DNA of 64,000 nt from Kordiimonas lipolytica (GTDB lineage Bacteria > Pseudomonadota > Alphaproteobacteria > Sphingomonadales > Kordiimonadaceae): positions 1 to 64,000 of the forward strand of contig NZ_LRUB01000036.1 in assembly GCF_001550065.1 (NCBI RefSeq), read 5' to 3'. The position numbers and the translations under genes are program-made. How positions within the stretch are numbered: position 1 is the stretch's first letter; every line of letters starts with the position of its first letter. The notes under the pieces are model-generated. The model was not told the DNA's origin and searched no databases. It saw nothing but the letters and a program-made list of their open reading frames with translations. Below are positions 34,901-49,800 of the stretch, piece by piece.

Positions 34901-37900
34901 GACAAGATGGAACTGATCGTTGACGGCGGTGTCCGGCGCGGCAGCCATGTGGTGAAGGCCCTGGCGCTTGGAGCGAATGCTGTTTCCTTTGGTAGGCCGT
35001 ATCTTTATGCGCTGGCGACAGCGGGTGAAGCCGGCGTGGACAGGATGCTTGGCCTGATGACCAGTGAAATTCAGCGGTCCATGGCGCTTTCGGGCTGTGC
35101 CAGCGTGGCGGACTGTGGCCGTCACCTCATTATGGAGCCGGGGAACTGACCGGGCTTGACCAATTTTGAACTACCCGGTCCCATGGTATGGGAGCAGGAA
35201 GGTATGGGGGACTATATGTCTGTTCGGACGACCATTGTTTTGATTTTGCTGGCGATTGTCGGCCAGCCCGCTGATGCGCAGACGCTGCAGCTGATCACGG
35301 AGGACAATCCGCCCTTCAATTATACCGAAGGCTCGACCGGGGTGCTCAAGGGTGCTGCTCATGAACTGGTAGTTGCCCTGATGGCTGAGGCAGAGGTGCC
35401 GTTCACCACCACCCTGCTGCCCTGGCACCGTGGCTACCGCCGGGCACTTGAAAACCCGAACAGCTGCATCTACGGCATCAACCGGACCCATGACCGGGAA
35501 GAGCTGTTTGAGTGGATCGGGCCGCTATTCGAAAGTGGCTGGGCCTTTTATAGCTATGACAAGACTATCAAGCTCCATAGCCTGACAGACATCGAGGACC
35601 AGATCGTTGTGGTGAAATCCGGCGACGCGGTCGCAAACGCATTTGCTGCCGCCCGACCCGACGCCCGGGTGCTGACCGTGGAAACCGACAGGGTAGGGGT
35701 GCGGCTCCTGGAACGTGGCCGCGCCGATCTGTGGCTGACGGGCATTGTGCATGTCGGCAAAAGCGCGGAGCTCGAAGGCCTGCCGGTGCCGGAACTCAAG
35801 CTGATGTGGCGCAGGTCGGTGGTCTATATGGGATGCGCCAAAGGCACTGATGCTGCGACGCTTGCCAAGCTCCGCTCGGCTATGCCGGTGCTTGACGGGC
35901 TGCGCGAAAAGGTCATCGCCAAATATTGGTAAGCTGTTGGCCACCTTAGGCTGCCCACTGTACTCGGGCGACAAAAGCCATTACAGTCTGATCATACGCA
36001 AGCAAGGAGCTGAACCATGAGCACTGCTACCATGAGCAGGGATTATTCACTGGGTGAAGAAATCGCGCACGCGATCAGCCACGGTGTGGCGGCAGTGGCT
36101 GCGATTGTCGGCCTTGTGTTCCTGGTGATCAAGGCAGCGGAGGTTGGTGGCGCGCTGGAAATTACAGCGGCCGCGCTTTACGCGGGCTGTATGGTTTTCA
36201 TGTTCACGGCTTCGACGCTCTATCACAGCCTGTTCAAGACCAAGGCGCGCGACTTTTTCAAGATGCTTGATCATTCGGCCATCTATTTCAAGATCGCCGG
36301 CACTTACACGCCTTTCGCACTTGTCACGCTGCCTGTCTCATTGGGGGCGTGGGTGGCCGCAGGCGCCTGGGGCGCCGCGCTTCTGGGCACAGTGCTGAAG
36401 GCACGGGCCTATGTCCGCAAGTCAGCCAAGAAGTTCAGCCCGCTTTCACTCGGTCTGTATCTGGCCATGGGGTGGGCGGCTGTCCTGATGATGGGCGAAC
36501 TGGCAGAACGCCTGCCGGGCGTAGCCATCAACTGGATCATCGCGGGTGGTTTGGCCTACACGCTGGGGGCCATATTCTATGCGCTCAAGAAAGTGCCCTA
36601 TACCCACGCGGTCTGGCACGTCTTTGTGGTGGCAGGCGCGGCCTGCCATTTTGTGGCGATTTACCTGTATGTGATCTAGGCGTATTTGCGCACGCTAAAA
36701 TCCGGTTGCTGTTTTGAGTTTCGGGGTCAATTTCGGCCGTTTTCCGGCACGCTTGCTGATGTGACGGGTAACCGGCCAGGGGAGGGTTTCATTATGACAT
36801 TCAAAACTGTATTCGCGGCATTTTGCCTTTTGCTTCTGGGCGCCTGCGGACAAGAGGGCCAGAACGCCGAGACCGCTGACCGCGTGTTCACCCACGGCCA
36901 GATATGGACCGGTGGCGCGGCAAAGGGCGTGGACGCCGAAGCTTTTGCGGTCAAGGACGGCAAGGTTTTGGCTGTGGGATCGTCAGCTGACATGGCGGCC
37001 CATATTGGCGCGGATACAGACGTGATCGACCTTGAGGGCGCGTTTGTCGTGCCCGGCCTGATCGACAACCATGTTCATTTCTTTGAAGGCTCTTTCACGC
37101 TGACGCAGGTACAGCTTCGCGACGCTGCAACGCCAGAGGAGTTCACCCGGCGCATCGCGGAGGCCGCGGCCAAGGCACCCGAAGGGGCCTGGGTACTGGG
37201 CGGCAACTGGGATCATGAACTGTGGGGCGGGGAACTGCCGGACCGCACCTGGATTGACGAGTTAACAGGCGATGTGCCTGTTTCCGTTAATCGGCTGGAC
37301 GGCCATATGGTGCTTGCGAACTCAAAAGCGCTGGAGTTGGCGGGCATTGACGAGACAACGCCAGATCCGGAAGGCGGCGTGATCGTGCGTGACGCAGATG
37401 GTCGCCCCACAGGTGTGTTGAAGGATGCTGCCATGTTCATGATGGATAAGGCGGTGCCTGCGCCATCCGATGACCGGATGGATGAAGTTTACCGTATGGG
37501 CATGGCCTATGCCGCTAAAATGGGCGTCACGCAGGTGCGTGACATGGCCTATAATTACCGGTCATTGGAAGCGTACCGCCGTTTGAAATCGAAGGATGAG
37601 CTGGCGCTCAGGATTTATGCTTACACCCCGCTTGACCAGTGGCAGCGCATGGCAGCTTATGTGGATGAAAACGGCCGCGGCGACGACATGCTGCGCTGGG
37701 GCGGCCTGAAAGGATTTGTCGATGGGGCGCTTGGGTCCACCACGGCCTGGATGTATCAACCCTATGCCGACGCGCCTGAGACATCTGGTTTTCCGCTTTT
37801 GCCGATGGATGAATTGCAGGAAAGCGTGCTTGGCGGCACGCAGGTGGGCCTGCATGTGGCGGTGCACGGTATCGGCTTCAAGGCCAACGACATGCTTCTG

Positions 37901-40900
37901 GATATCTTTGAAAATGTCGCCGAGCGGGTGGACCGAAAGGATCTCCGCTTCAGTATCGAACACGCGCAGCATCTGACGGAAAGCGCCATCAAGCGCTTTG
38001 CTGAACTGGATGTGACGGCCTCGATGCATCCCTTCCACCTGATCGACGATGGCCGCTGGGCGGAAAAGCGTTTGGGCAAGGACCGGCTAAAGGGCACCTA
38101 TGCCATCGGGTCTGTGATGCGCGCGGGCGGGCGCGTGAGCTTCGGGTCAGACTGGCCGGTGGCGCCGCTTGATCCCATCATGGGCATTTATGCCGCCGTG
38201 ACCCGCCGCACAACAGACGGCGCCAACCCGGACGGCTGGATACCAGACGAGAAGATCAGTGTCTTGGATGCCCTTCGGGCCTATACGGTGAATAACGCTT
38301 ACGCCAGCTATCAGGAAGACAGGTTGGGGCTGATCAAGCCCGGTTATCTGGCGGATTTTGTGGTGCTGGATGCCAACCTGTTTGATGTGGACCCAGTGAC
38401 CATCAAGGACACCAAGGTTCTGCGCACCGTTATTGGCGGGATAGACCGCTACCAAGCAGAAGACTGACGCTGAAAGTAAAAAGGGCGCCCGGATGGAGCG
38501 CCCTTTCTTTTTAATGAAATCCCACCGCCAGCTAGCGCCATAGGTTGGCGACATTTGTTTCCTGAATGGTGGATTCACGCTCTGACCAGTGCGGGAAGAA
38601 ATTATAGCCCGTCTGGTCCTCGATGCTACGGATCGTCACCAGCGAGTCCCTGTAGGCGTTATAATCCAGCTTCTTGTTATCCAGCACAAAGGCAATGGAC
38701 CGCCGCCGCGTGGTGTCGAATACGATCTTGTAGAAGGCATCCGGAATGCGGACCTTGGTTTCACCCGAGGAGCTATCCATGAAGCGCTTTTCCGCGTCGG
38801 TCTTATAGATGGGCCCCGTGATCACGATCAGGCTGGTGCCCGGTCGGCTTTCCGCCCATCCGCGCACAACGCTTTCAAGCTTGCGCCAGGCGCCCCGGTT
38901 GAAACCGATGCCCACCTGTGGCGCCATGTTGGTGAGATAGAAGCTTTCCATCATCACTTCGTCGCTGCGCTTCATGTCGCCCGCCGGGGCCTGGTGGCCG
39001 CGGTCAAAACCGCTGCCTTTATAGTCGGGCAGGGTGGCGCGGGTCTCCACATTCATGCGCGTAAGGTCCGGGTCTGCCTGGAACTTGGCGTCGTCCCGAT
39101 CTGCTGTGCCCTTCAGGTTCTGCGGGTTCAAAACTTCCACCACCCAGTCCGGGTTGCGGGTTTGCGGGTTGAAGCGCGCGGCATAGGCCACGCGGCACAG
39201 GGTTATCATGCCCGTCAGGTCTCCCATGTCTTCAGGCTTCCAGGCCATGAAGGGCGATTTGTCACAGTCGACGCTTGAGACCGCGGCCTCGGCATCCGGG
39301 GCGGCGGCAGGCGCGGCTGCCGTTCTTTCAGGCGTGGCAGCGGCGCTGGCAGCAGGGACTTCGCTATCCTGTGCCCAAGAGGCCCCACCGATCAAGGCTG
39401 CCGCCAGAAGGGGTGCGCCGCCCTTTAAGAACCGCGCGATCCTCACTTGCCGTCTCCGTCGGTGGCCGGCGGGTTCGAGGGGGCTGGCGGCTTTGACATG
39501 GATTTGCCCATGGCATAGCCCGCGCCAGAGATGCCCAGAAGCACCAGCACGTTGCCTGGAATTTCCACAAAGGTACCGGCTTCGATGCTCAGCGCCAGGA
39601 AAAGACCGGCGATGACAAAAGTGAAAATCAGGAACTGGAAGCGCGACAGGCTGGCTTTGGTTTTGCCCACCAGAAGCTGCGTGATGTCGATCTTGCCGAC
39701 CCATATTTTATAAAGAACGGTGCCGGCAAACCCCAGCAGGATGAGGCTTAAGACCCCAAATGTGACAAGGCTGATAAGTTCCGGCCCCTTGAGTGCGCTG
39801 TCCATGAAAATTCTCCCCTTCTATGGTAAACGCCTGTTGGCAAAAGTATGTTTTCCGAAAAGATAGATGCCATTACTGCCGGCAAAAAGTGTGACCACTG
39901 TGTCGTCCACGTCAGGCAGGCTGGTTGCCCCTGTGCCCAGCAGCGAAAACCCCTGGAAGGCGTAATAGGCGACGGCCCCGATAGACATGAGAAACAGTTG
40001 GGCGCGTTCAGGGGCCAATGTGCCCTGGTGTTCGTGAGCCATGGCTTCTGTCAAGGCGATGTCACCCTGCAGCATCTTGACGACAACCGTCGCAACCATA
40101 AGCGCCAGCCAGACCTGGAGACCCCAGTATAGCCAATCATGAATTGCCATGATTTTCTCCCCTTAGGCGAGATAGTATCGCAAAAAGTTTATATGCAAAA
40201 CTATAAAGAGATTAGGGTTGGCAAAGCCGGTTGAATCCGACAGCCAAGCAAGCGTGCTTGTGCTATAATGCACCGCTCCCCCATACCTCCATGCCCATAT
40301 GGGGACTTTTCAGACCCACATTTTGGAGGACCATCATGACTATTGCCCCGCGGCTCCAACGCTATATGGAGCAAAACGGCATTGATTATGAAATCATGCC
40401 CCATGACAGGGAAGTTGTTGCGACCAAGATCGCCCAGGCTGCCCATATTTCCGGAAACGCCATGGCGAAAGGCGTGCTCCTGAAGTCGGACCACGGATTT
40501 ATGATGGCCGTTGTGCCTGCATCGCATCATGTGGACCTGCAGGAGCTGAGCCACCGGGCGCATGCGCGGCTCGGGCTGGCCACCGAAGAGGAAGCCTGCA
40601 GTATCTTCGATGACTGTGACGCTGGCGCCGTACCGGCCTGTGGTAGTGCCTACGGCATGCCCATGATTATCGACAGTTGCCTTGATGACCAGGATGACCT
40701 TTATCTGGAAGCGGGGGATCACCGAAGCCTGCTGCATATTGACCGGATGGCCTTTGCCAAAATGACGGCCGATGCAGAACACGCCCGGATTTCGCGTCCG
40801 CATTGATGTGCCAGAGAAGAGGTATCAGGGCCGCCCGAAGGGTGATGAATGAAGAACGGGTGGCGTTATGCCGAACGCCACCCGTTTGCCTGAGGGTAAT

Positions 40901-43900
40901 TTTTTTGGGTAATTGATGTTAGCGGCCGGAAGACGCCGTTGCCGTTTGTGGCAGGTAGCGGACGGGGCCGAGTTCCTGCCAATGATCCGCGCCCGCTACT
41001 TCGCGCATGCGCCACTGATAGGGGAACTGCTCCCATGGCGCACATTCAGGGAAGCGGATATCACAGACAAGCGTGCCGTCTGAGGTCTCAACCGTCAGGA
41101 CCGCGTGATACTGGCTTTCTTCCGTATAGGCCGTGGCGATAAGGAACGAGCCACTATATGCGGGGTAGCGGCCGCGCAGGATGCGGCGCATGGTCAGGGC
41201 GAAATCTTCGCAGTCGCCCGGGCCGACATCGCTCAGGCTTTTCCAAACATCTGTGCCGTTTTCATCTTCAGGAATGACCAGCGCTTTGGTTTCCGCGTGG
41301 GCTGAGGCAACTTCGCCAAGCACCGCATCTGTGCTAGGCAATTTGCATTCACCAGGGTTGCGCGCACAAAACTCTGAAAAGGCCTGTGGCGCGGCTGTTT
41401 TTGTGCCGGCAGGCATGGCGGATTTGGGCGCAAGGGTGCTCAGGGATGCAACAGGGCCCATGCCTTCGCCGGTGCCCATGCAGGCCGGGAGGAAAAGCGC
41501 CAAACTCAGAATTAGCAATTTTTTGAACACGATTACTTCATCCTATCAAACAACAGGTTCGTCCCTTGCCGGTCAAACCGGCGTGTATTCTCTTTTGCCT
41601 GATGGAAATCCGGCCGGTTTTTCCCGTGCCGGTTTGCGATTTCTTTGTGCTCGAGCGAGCTTTGCCTGAAAGAATCGCAAAATAATTCGACGCCAAAAAT
41701 CTACGAAACATATCGTCGTCGCAATATTTCGTCCGATTTTTGCGAAAAATATAATAAAAAATGGATGACTTTATTGACCTTTGACTGGTTCTGTTTTGAA
41801 TAAACCTAAAATATCGATAAATTTTTCGATGGCATGAAATCTCGTGTATTTAATGTGGCTTATCGGGTAATTGGCAGTTGGAACTCTGGGGCGCATTTTG
41901 CTAATGTGCGCCGGTTTTGAGTGGCACAGGCGTTGGAAATGGCATGATTTCGGCCTCAAAAAAAATTATCAGCAACCAGTCGGGCATCCATGAAAATCTG
42001 GAATCGGTTGTAAAAAAACACCTCGAATCAGAATTCAGGAAACCGGTGGCAGACCACACCAAGCGGGCGTTTGATGCAGTGTGCAGGCGGCTGGATGACG
42101 CGCCGAAGCGCCCCCTTATCCTGGATGCCTGCTGCGGCGTGGGGGATAGCAGCCGGACGATCGCTGAACAGCATGAAGACCACTGGGTCATCGGTATCGA
42201 CAAGTCGGAAAGCCGGATCATGCGCGAGCGCCCCACGTTGTTCCGGGATAATCTGGTGCTGATGCGGGCGGACCTGAATGATTTCTACCGCCTTGCTGTG
42301 GCGGCGGGCTGGCGCCTGGCGCGTCATTATGTGCTGTACCCCAACCCTTATCCGAAATCGGTTCACCTGAAACGGCGTTGGCACGCCTCACCGGTGTTCC
42401 CCCATATGGTGAAGCTGGGCGGCGTGTTTGAGATGCGCTCGAACTGGAAGCTGTATCTGGACGAGTTTGCTGCGGCGCTTGATGTGGTCGGGCACAAGGC
42501 CGATGTGGCAGAGTTCGAGGCTGCCGATCCGCTGACGGCCTTCGAGCGCAAGTACCGTGATAGCGGCCAGCCCCTATACAGACTGACCGCTGATCTGGGT
42601 TAGTTGTCTTAATTGGTCAGGGCCAATGGCCCCATGGCGGCCTCATTCACCTGGCCATCATATTTATAGACCGTACCGTCTTTCATCACGAAGTCGACGC
42701 GGGACAGGAGGTTGATGTGGCGAAGCACATCGCCCTTCACACCGATGATGTCGGCATATTTGCCCGCCGATACGGTGCCCTGTTTGTCAGCCACACCCAT
42801 CATAACGGCGGGCCAGTATGTGGCGGCGCGGATGGTATCCATCACCGGGATGTCCATCACATTCACCCACACGTCCATTTCGTTCCAGGTGCTCTGGCAG
42901 TGGAATTTCATCGGAATGCCGCTGTCGGTACCCACAAGGAACACAAGGCCCGCTTCCCGAAGCTGTGCGATCTTGCGCTTGAGCGTAGGTCGCCTAAGCG
43001 GTGTCAGCTGCGTATAGCCAAGCTGGCCGGGGTTCTGGATGGACTGCTTGATATCCGCGATGGTGTCATCCTTCAGGCCGCGGTGCCAGCAATTGCTGTC
43101 CAGCTTTTCGGGGTTGTCGACCGTATATTGGAAGTTCCACAGGCCCTCGACCGTGGGTGTCCAATATAAAGGCCCGCCCGCCACGCGGCCGGTGGCTGTG
43201 CGTTCCTTCAGCTTTTCCATGACATCAGCTGGATATTCAGGCGCGGTCGTGAGGCCCGTATGCTCGAAATTATCGACACCAATCTGCAGCCCGCGGCGGA
43301 TTTCATCAGGGCGGTGGGAGTGGGCTACCACCTTCATGCCGTATTTGTGGGCGTGGTGAACGATGGTTTTCGCCACTTCATAGTCCATCTTGTCCTGGTC
43401 GATCAGCTTGACGATATCGACGCCTGCTTCATGGAGTATCTTCACCTTTTCCCGAGCCTCAGAGACCGATTTCACGCCCCAGCGGAAGGCTTCCGTGCCG
43501 GGGTAGGGTTCATCCTGCAGGAAAGGGCCGGAGATAAAGAGCCGCGGCCCCGGCGTTTCGCCTGATGCGATGCGTGCCTTGACGGATACGGAAGCCTCTA
43601 GGGGCGCGCCCAGATCCCGCGCAGAGGTCACACCGGCCAGCAGCAGCTGTGCTGCGCTTGCGGGCATGATCTCGTCCGCCAGGCGGTTAATGTAGGCCTT
43701 GTCCCAATGCTCATAATCCGCGTGTCCGTTCAGCATCAGGTGGGCATGGCTTTCCCACAGGCCAGGCAGCAGGTCCATGCCTTCGGTGGACACAACATTA
43801 TAGCCTTCGGGCACCTTGAGCGTCTCTTTGGTGCCGACCTTTTCGATCACGCCGTCCTTGATCAGGATTACGCTGTTGGCGATGGGCCGGTGGCCGAAGC

Positions 43901-46868
43901 CGTCAATGAGCCTGCCGCCCACAAGGGCGGTCTGTTCCGCCTGGGCGCTGAAGGCCAGAAGCGCGCTCGCGAGTGCGGCTTTCAAAATGTGTCGAAGCAT
44001 GATGTGTCCCTCCCATGGTTTCTTTGATCATAAGATGGCACGGATTAAGTTTATGTCCATGGTTGATGACCACATTGGTCTGTTGATGCGCTCTGCCAGA
44101 AAGGCGAGTTGGGCAGTTTAACCTTTTTGTAATGCTCGCTGCCTATGGTGGCGCTTATCGGGGCGAGAGTATTGTTGGCGGCACAGGCCGCCCAGACATT
44201 GGATGTATGCATGTTTGTGCGCGTTCTCGGTGTATTTTTATGCTTGGCAGTAGGCCAACTGGCGGCTTTCCCGGCGTTTGGGAATGGTATCTTGCCGGAT
44301 GCCGGTCAGTCGGATGAAGCTGGCGACCCGCCGAAATTCCTGATGCTGACAGAACAGAATCCGCCCTTCAACTATAGCAACCATGAAACCGGGGCCATTG
44401 TAGGCGCCAGTGTTGAACTGGTTCATGAGATGATGCGCCGCGCGGGGTTCGCATATGACATTCGGATCATGCCGTGGCGCCGCGCGTTCGCTCAGGCGCA
44501 GGGCGACGCCAATGTTTGTCTCTTTTCCATGAATTATACCGAAGAGCGCGCCCCGCTTTTTAAATGGGTCAAGCCACTTTATGGCGGTGGCGGACTAGCC
44601 TTCTATGCCCGCGCGGACGATCCGCGCCAGTATGAGACGGACGCAGACATAAAAGGCAATGTGCTTCTGTCGCGCACGGCAGAGGCAACAAGCAAGCGCC
44701 TGGAAGATTTCCCCAACATCACCATTGTCAAGGTGGACAGTGATATGGACGGCTTCAACCTGCTCGCGCGTGGGCGGGGCGATCTTCTCATGTCAGGCCT
44801 GCTGATGTCGAAAACCTTGCTGGCGCGAACCGGACGCGAGGAAGAGTTTCGCGTGGCCTATGTGCTGCAGGAAGCATCCGTTGCCATTGGCTGTTCGCTG
44901 AAAACAAGTGACGAATTGATCGACCGGCTGATAGCGGCTAACGACAGCCTTGAGACGGTGAGGAACAACGTGCTTGCCCGCTATTGGCAGCAGGACCAGT
45001 AGCCGCTTCCGCTGATGTAGGTGCTTACTCTATGCAGTCCTGGCCCAGGGCCGCGACTTCCGTTTTACGCCGTGGACGGGCATTGAAAGCAACAGCTGAC
45101 GTCAGAACCACCAGAACACCAATCCAGCCAAGCATGTTGACGTTGGTAAAGCGGATCACGTCCGGCCACAGCAGGTGCCCTACGTAGCTCGCAATGATGG
45201 TTGCGACCGGTGTCGTGGCCACGACGCTGGAGATGTGGGTGGATGGCCAATATTTCATGCTTTCCGAAAAGGTGCTGTAGGCAATAAGCGTGTTAAACGC
45301 GCAGAAGGTGATGATCATCCAGTCTGCGCTCTCAAGCGCGCCAAAGCTTGTAAGGTCAGACATCGGTAAAAGGCTGACAACGGCGGCAAGATAAATGAAC
45401 AACAGGATATTGGCTGATGACAGCCTGCCGATCAGCTTTTTCTGCAGCGCCGCGTATAGCGCCCAGATGAAGGAGGCTGAGACAGCAATCAACACGCCGA
45501 CCAAAAAACCTTCCTGTCCGAAATCCAGTTCAGCGATCGAGGCATTGAAAAAGAGGCCCAGCCCAACAAACAGTGTCAGGAAACAGGCTGTCTGGAACCG
45601 GTTCAGGCGTTCATGGAAGAACACCACGCCCGTCAGTGCCAGAAACACCGGCGTGGTCTGGGAGAAGACCGCCATGGCAGAGGGCTCAAGGTAGGTCAGG
45701 CCATAGATGAACAGCACATAGTCTGCGATCAGGAAGATGGCCGCGAACAACAGCATCAGCCATTCCCGCCCTGTCAGGCTCAGGAACTGGCGCAATTTGC
45801 CGCGCCACGCCTGAATGCCTGTAACCACAATGGCGGCCACCAGAAAGCGGAACCATGTGATCGTCACCCCGTCCTGCAGTTCAAGCGCGAACACCAGTGC
45901 GATGGGCAGGATGCCCCAGAAAAGCACGGTGTTGCATACCAGGATAAGGCCGGTCAGAAAGGCGTTTGGGGACTGGGACTGCATGACTATTGTCCTTCGA
46001 TGGAAGCAGGCTCTTGTGGCATAGCGCGACCATCTTGGGAATAGGGGAAATAGCCCCATAAGCAGAGAAGCTGGATTTATTCTACTTGCCCAGGTGGCTG
46101 GTGGCGGCCCGCAGGCCGCCCCGCTCTGAATTCACTGAAGCTTAAGCTGCCCAGTCCAGGATCACCTTGCCGGATTGGCCTGAGCACATCACGTCGAAGC
46201 CCTTCTGGAAATCATCCACGCCGTACCGGTGGGTCAGGATCGGGCTCATGTCGAGGCCGCTTTCAAGCATGGCGATCATCTTGTACCAGGTCTCGAACAT
46301 CCGGCGGCCATAGATGCCGTGAATTTCAAGGCCCTTGAAGATTACATGGTTCCAGTTGATGCCGGAGCCTTCAGGCAGGATGCCCAGCAGCGCAACCTTG
46401 CCGCCGTGGTTGATGGTTTCCAGCATGTTGCCAAACGCCTGCGGTACGCCAGACATTTCAAGCCCCACGTCGAAACCTTCGGTCATATGCAGGTCCGCCA
46501 TGGTGTCCTTTAGGCTGTCTGTCGTCACATTCACGGCCTTGGTGGCACCCATCTTGCGCGCCAGATCAAGGCGAAAGTCGTTCACATCCGTGATCACGAT
46601 ATTGCGTGCGCCCACCTTGCGGGCGATGGCAACCGCCATGATGCCGATGGGGCCTGCGCCGGTGATGAGCACGTCTTCGCCGACAAGGTCGAACGACAGC
46701 GCCGTGTGGGTTGCGTTCCCGAGCGGGTCAAGGATCGCACCAAGTTCGTCTGAAACCCCATCCGGCAGCGGGCAGATGTTCACCGCAGGGACAGAGATAT
46801 ATTCCGCAAATGCGCCCGGGCGGTTCACCCCAATGCCTTCGGTATTGCGGCACAGGTGGCGTTGGCCC

Positions 46869-46899
<31 letters not shown>

Positions 46900-49800
46900 T
46901 ATGGCCTTCGGCAGACACGCGCTGGCCGATCTCAAGGCCTTTGACCTCAGAGCCCAGTTCCACGATCTCGCCCGCGAACTCGTGGCCCACATGCATGCCC
47001 ACCGGAATGGTCTGGGATGCCCACTGGTCCCATTTGTAGATATGCACGTCCGTGCCGCAGATGGCGGTTTTCTTAACCTTCACCAGAACGTCGTTGTGAC
47101 CGACTTCCGGCATCGGCACGTCTTCCATCCAGATGCCGGTTTCGGCTTTTGCTTTGACCAGTGCTTTCATGGCCTTTGTCCCTCACTTGTGCCCTTTTGG
47201 GCTTTAGCTGATAATACCCAGTTCGCGGCCTACCTTGCCGAATGCCTCGACCGCACGGTCGATCTGTTCCGGCGTGTGTCCGGCGGACATCTGTGTACGG
47301 ATGCGCGCCTGTCCTTTCGGTACGACCGGGAAGGAGAAGCCGATGACAAAAATGCCTTCACCCAACAGCTTGTCTGCCATGTCGGCGGCCAGCTTGGCGT
47401 CGCCCAGCATCACAGGGATGATCGGGTGGTTAGCACCCGCCAGCGTGAACCCAAGCTTTTCCATGCCCTCGCGGAAGCGCTTTGAGTTCGCATGCACGCG
47501 GTCACGCAGCTCAGAGCCTTCTTCCAGAAGCTCCAGCACCTTCACGCTTGTCGCCGCAATCACAGGCGCCAGCGTGTTCGAGAACAGATAAGGGCGGGAG
47601 CGTTGGCGCAGCCAGTCCACAATCTCTGCGCTTGCAGCGGTGTAGCCGCCGGATGCACCACCCAGCGCCTTGCCAAGCGTGCCGGTGATGATATGAACCC
47701 GGTCCTGCACGCCGAAATGCTCGGGCGTGCCCGCGCCACTTTCGCCGATGAAGCCCACGGCGTGGCTGTCGTCCACCATCACCATGGCGTCGTATTTTTC
47801 CGCCAGGTCACAGATGGCGGGCAGGTTCGCCAGAATGCCGTCCATGGAGAAGACGCCGTCGGTGGCGATCAGGCGGAAACGAGCATCCTGCGCGTCCTTC
47901 AGGCACTGTTCCAGCTCGGCCATGTCGTTGTTGGCATAGCGGAAGCGCTTGGCCTTGCAAAGCCGCACGCCATCAATGATGGAGGCGTGGTTCAGCGCGT
48001 CTGAGATGATCGCGTCCTCAGGGCCCAGCAGCGTTTCAAACAGGCCAGCGTTGGCGTCAAAACAGCTTGGGTAAAGGATCACATCTTCCATTTTCAGGAA
48101 TTTCGCCAGCTTGCCCTCAAGCTCCTTGTGCACATCCTGTGTGCCGCAGATGAAACGTACGGACGACATGCCGTAGCCATGCTCATCCAACGCCTTTTTG
48201 GCGGTTTCGACCAGGATATGGTCGTTTGACAGGCCCAGATAGTTGTTGGCGCAGAAGTTGATGAAATCAGTGTCGCCACTGCCTTCCACATGCACGGCAG
48301 ATGACTGCGGCGTGGTGATGACGCGCTCTTTCTTATAGAGCCCCGCTTCTTTCACCTCTGCCAACTGTTCCTGAAGATACGCTGTGTAGCGATCGGTCAT
48401 GCCCAAAGTCCTCCTGAAATACCACTTGTCATGCTGAACTTGTTTCAGCATCCATGCCCAAGATTATTGCCGTATCCAGTGGGGTTTGCCAATGGACCCT
48501 GAAACGAGTTCAGGGTGACGGCTGAGTTCGATATGTTAAATACATTGTTCAATATATTGGTCAATAGCCAATATAATCCGTGATACTGTGCTTTTATGGC
48601 GCCAGAACCAGCATCAGGGCGCGGGCGGGATTTTGCCCTTTATTTTCAATAAAGTGCGGCACGTCCGCCTGATAGCGCGCCGAGTCGCCGGCTTCAATTT
48701 CCTGTACGCTGGTACCGACGCGCACGCTGAGCGCGCCATCAAGCACCGTCAGATGCTCCATTGTGCCGCTGGCGTGCCCCTCTGATTCGAGGATGCCGCC
48801 AGCCTCCAGGCGCATATCATACCATTCTGTTTTGCTCACCAGATCAATCGGGCCCAGAATGCGCAGCGTACAGCGGCCGTCGGCGCTTTGTATCTCTGGC
48901 GTTTCATAGGCTTTGGTAAGCTTGATTTCAGGCCCGCCCGGTGTTTCGCCTGCGCCGTCATCGAGAAGCGACGCGATATCGATCCCCAGCGACTGGGTCA
49001 GGCTCCAGAGCGTACCAAGCGTCGGGTTCGTGAGCCCCCGCTCGATCTGCGACAGCATGGATTTCGACACGCCGGACATTCTGGCCAGACCGTCCAGCGT
49101 CAGCTTTTCGGCCGTTCTCAGGGCCTTGATTTTCTGGCCCACGTCGGGCGGCGAATTGCGTGTCATGCTTCTGTCCTTATCGGGCTTTTGTTCACTATAT
49201 TGAATTTTGGTGCCCGATCCAGCGGGAAATTTGGTAGCGACTTGACCTCGGTCAACACTCGCTGAGGAGAAGTGAAGTAGAAAACCACATAGTTACAAGT
49301 GAAACTATATGGTGACAAGCATGACGACCAATCAAGCAAGCGGGGCCTACAAGGCCTTTTTTCTTGGCCCCAAGGCGGAAAACGAAGCCTGGGTGCGTTC
49401 CGAATTCCAGGCGATCCTTGAGCATTGGTTCCAGTGGCGGAAAGACCTGTTCCCCGGCGACGCGCCGGTGTCTGTGAAAACCGAGCGCCGCACACCCGCC
49501 TATCTTGAGGCGCGGGAGCGCATGATCGCGGGGCTTGAAGACCTGACTGAGCTTCTTGAGGATGAGCTTCCCAAGTTCACGCCGCGCTATATCGGCCATA
49601 TGGTGTCTGACTTGACGCTGCCGGCGCTGATGGGCCATTTCGCCATGCTGTTGCATAACCCCAACAACACCAGCCGCGACGCCTCCAAAGTGGGCCAGAA
49701 GGTGGAGGCCGAGGTCATCGCCATGCTGGCAGAAATGATGGGGTTTGACCCAACCCGCGCCACAGGACACATCACCGGGGGCGGCACGGTCGCGAACTTC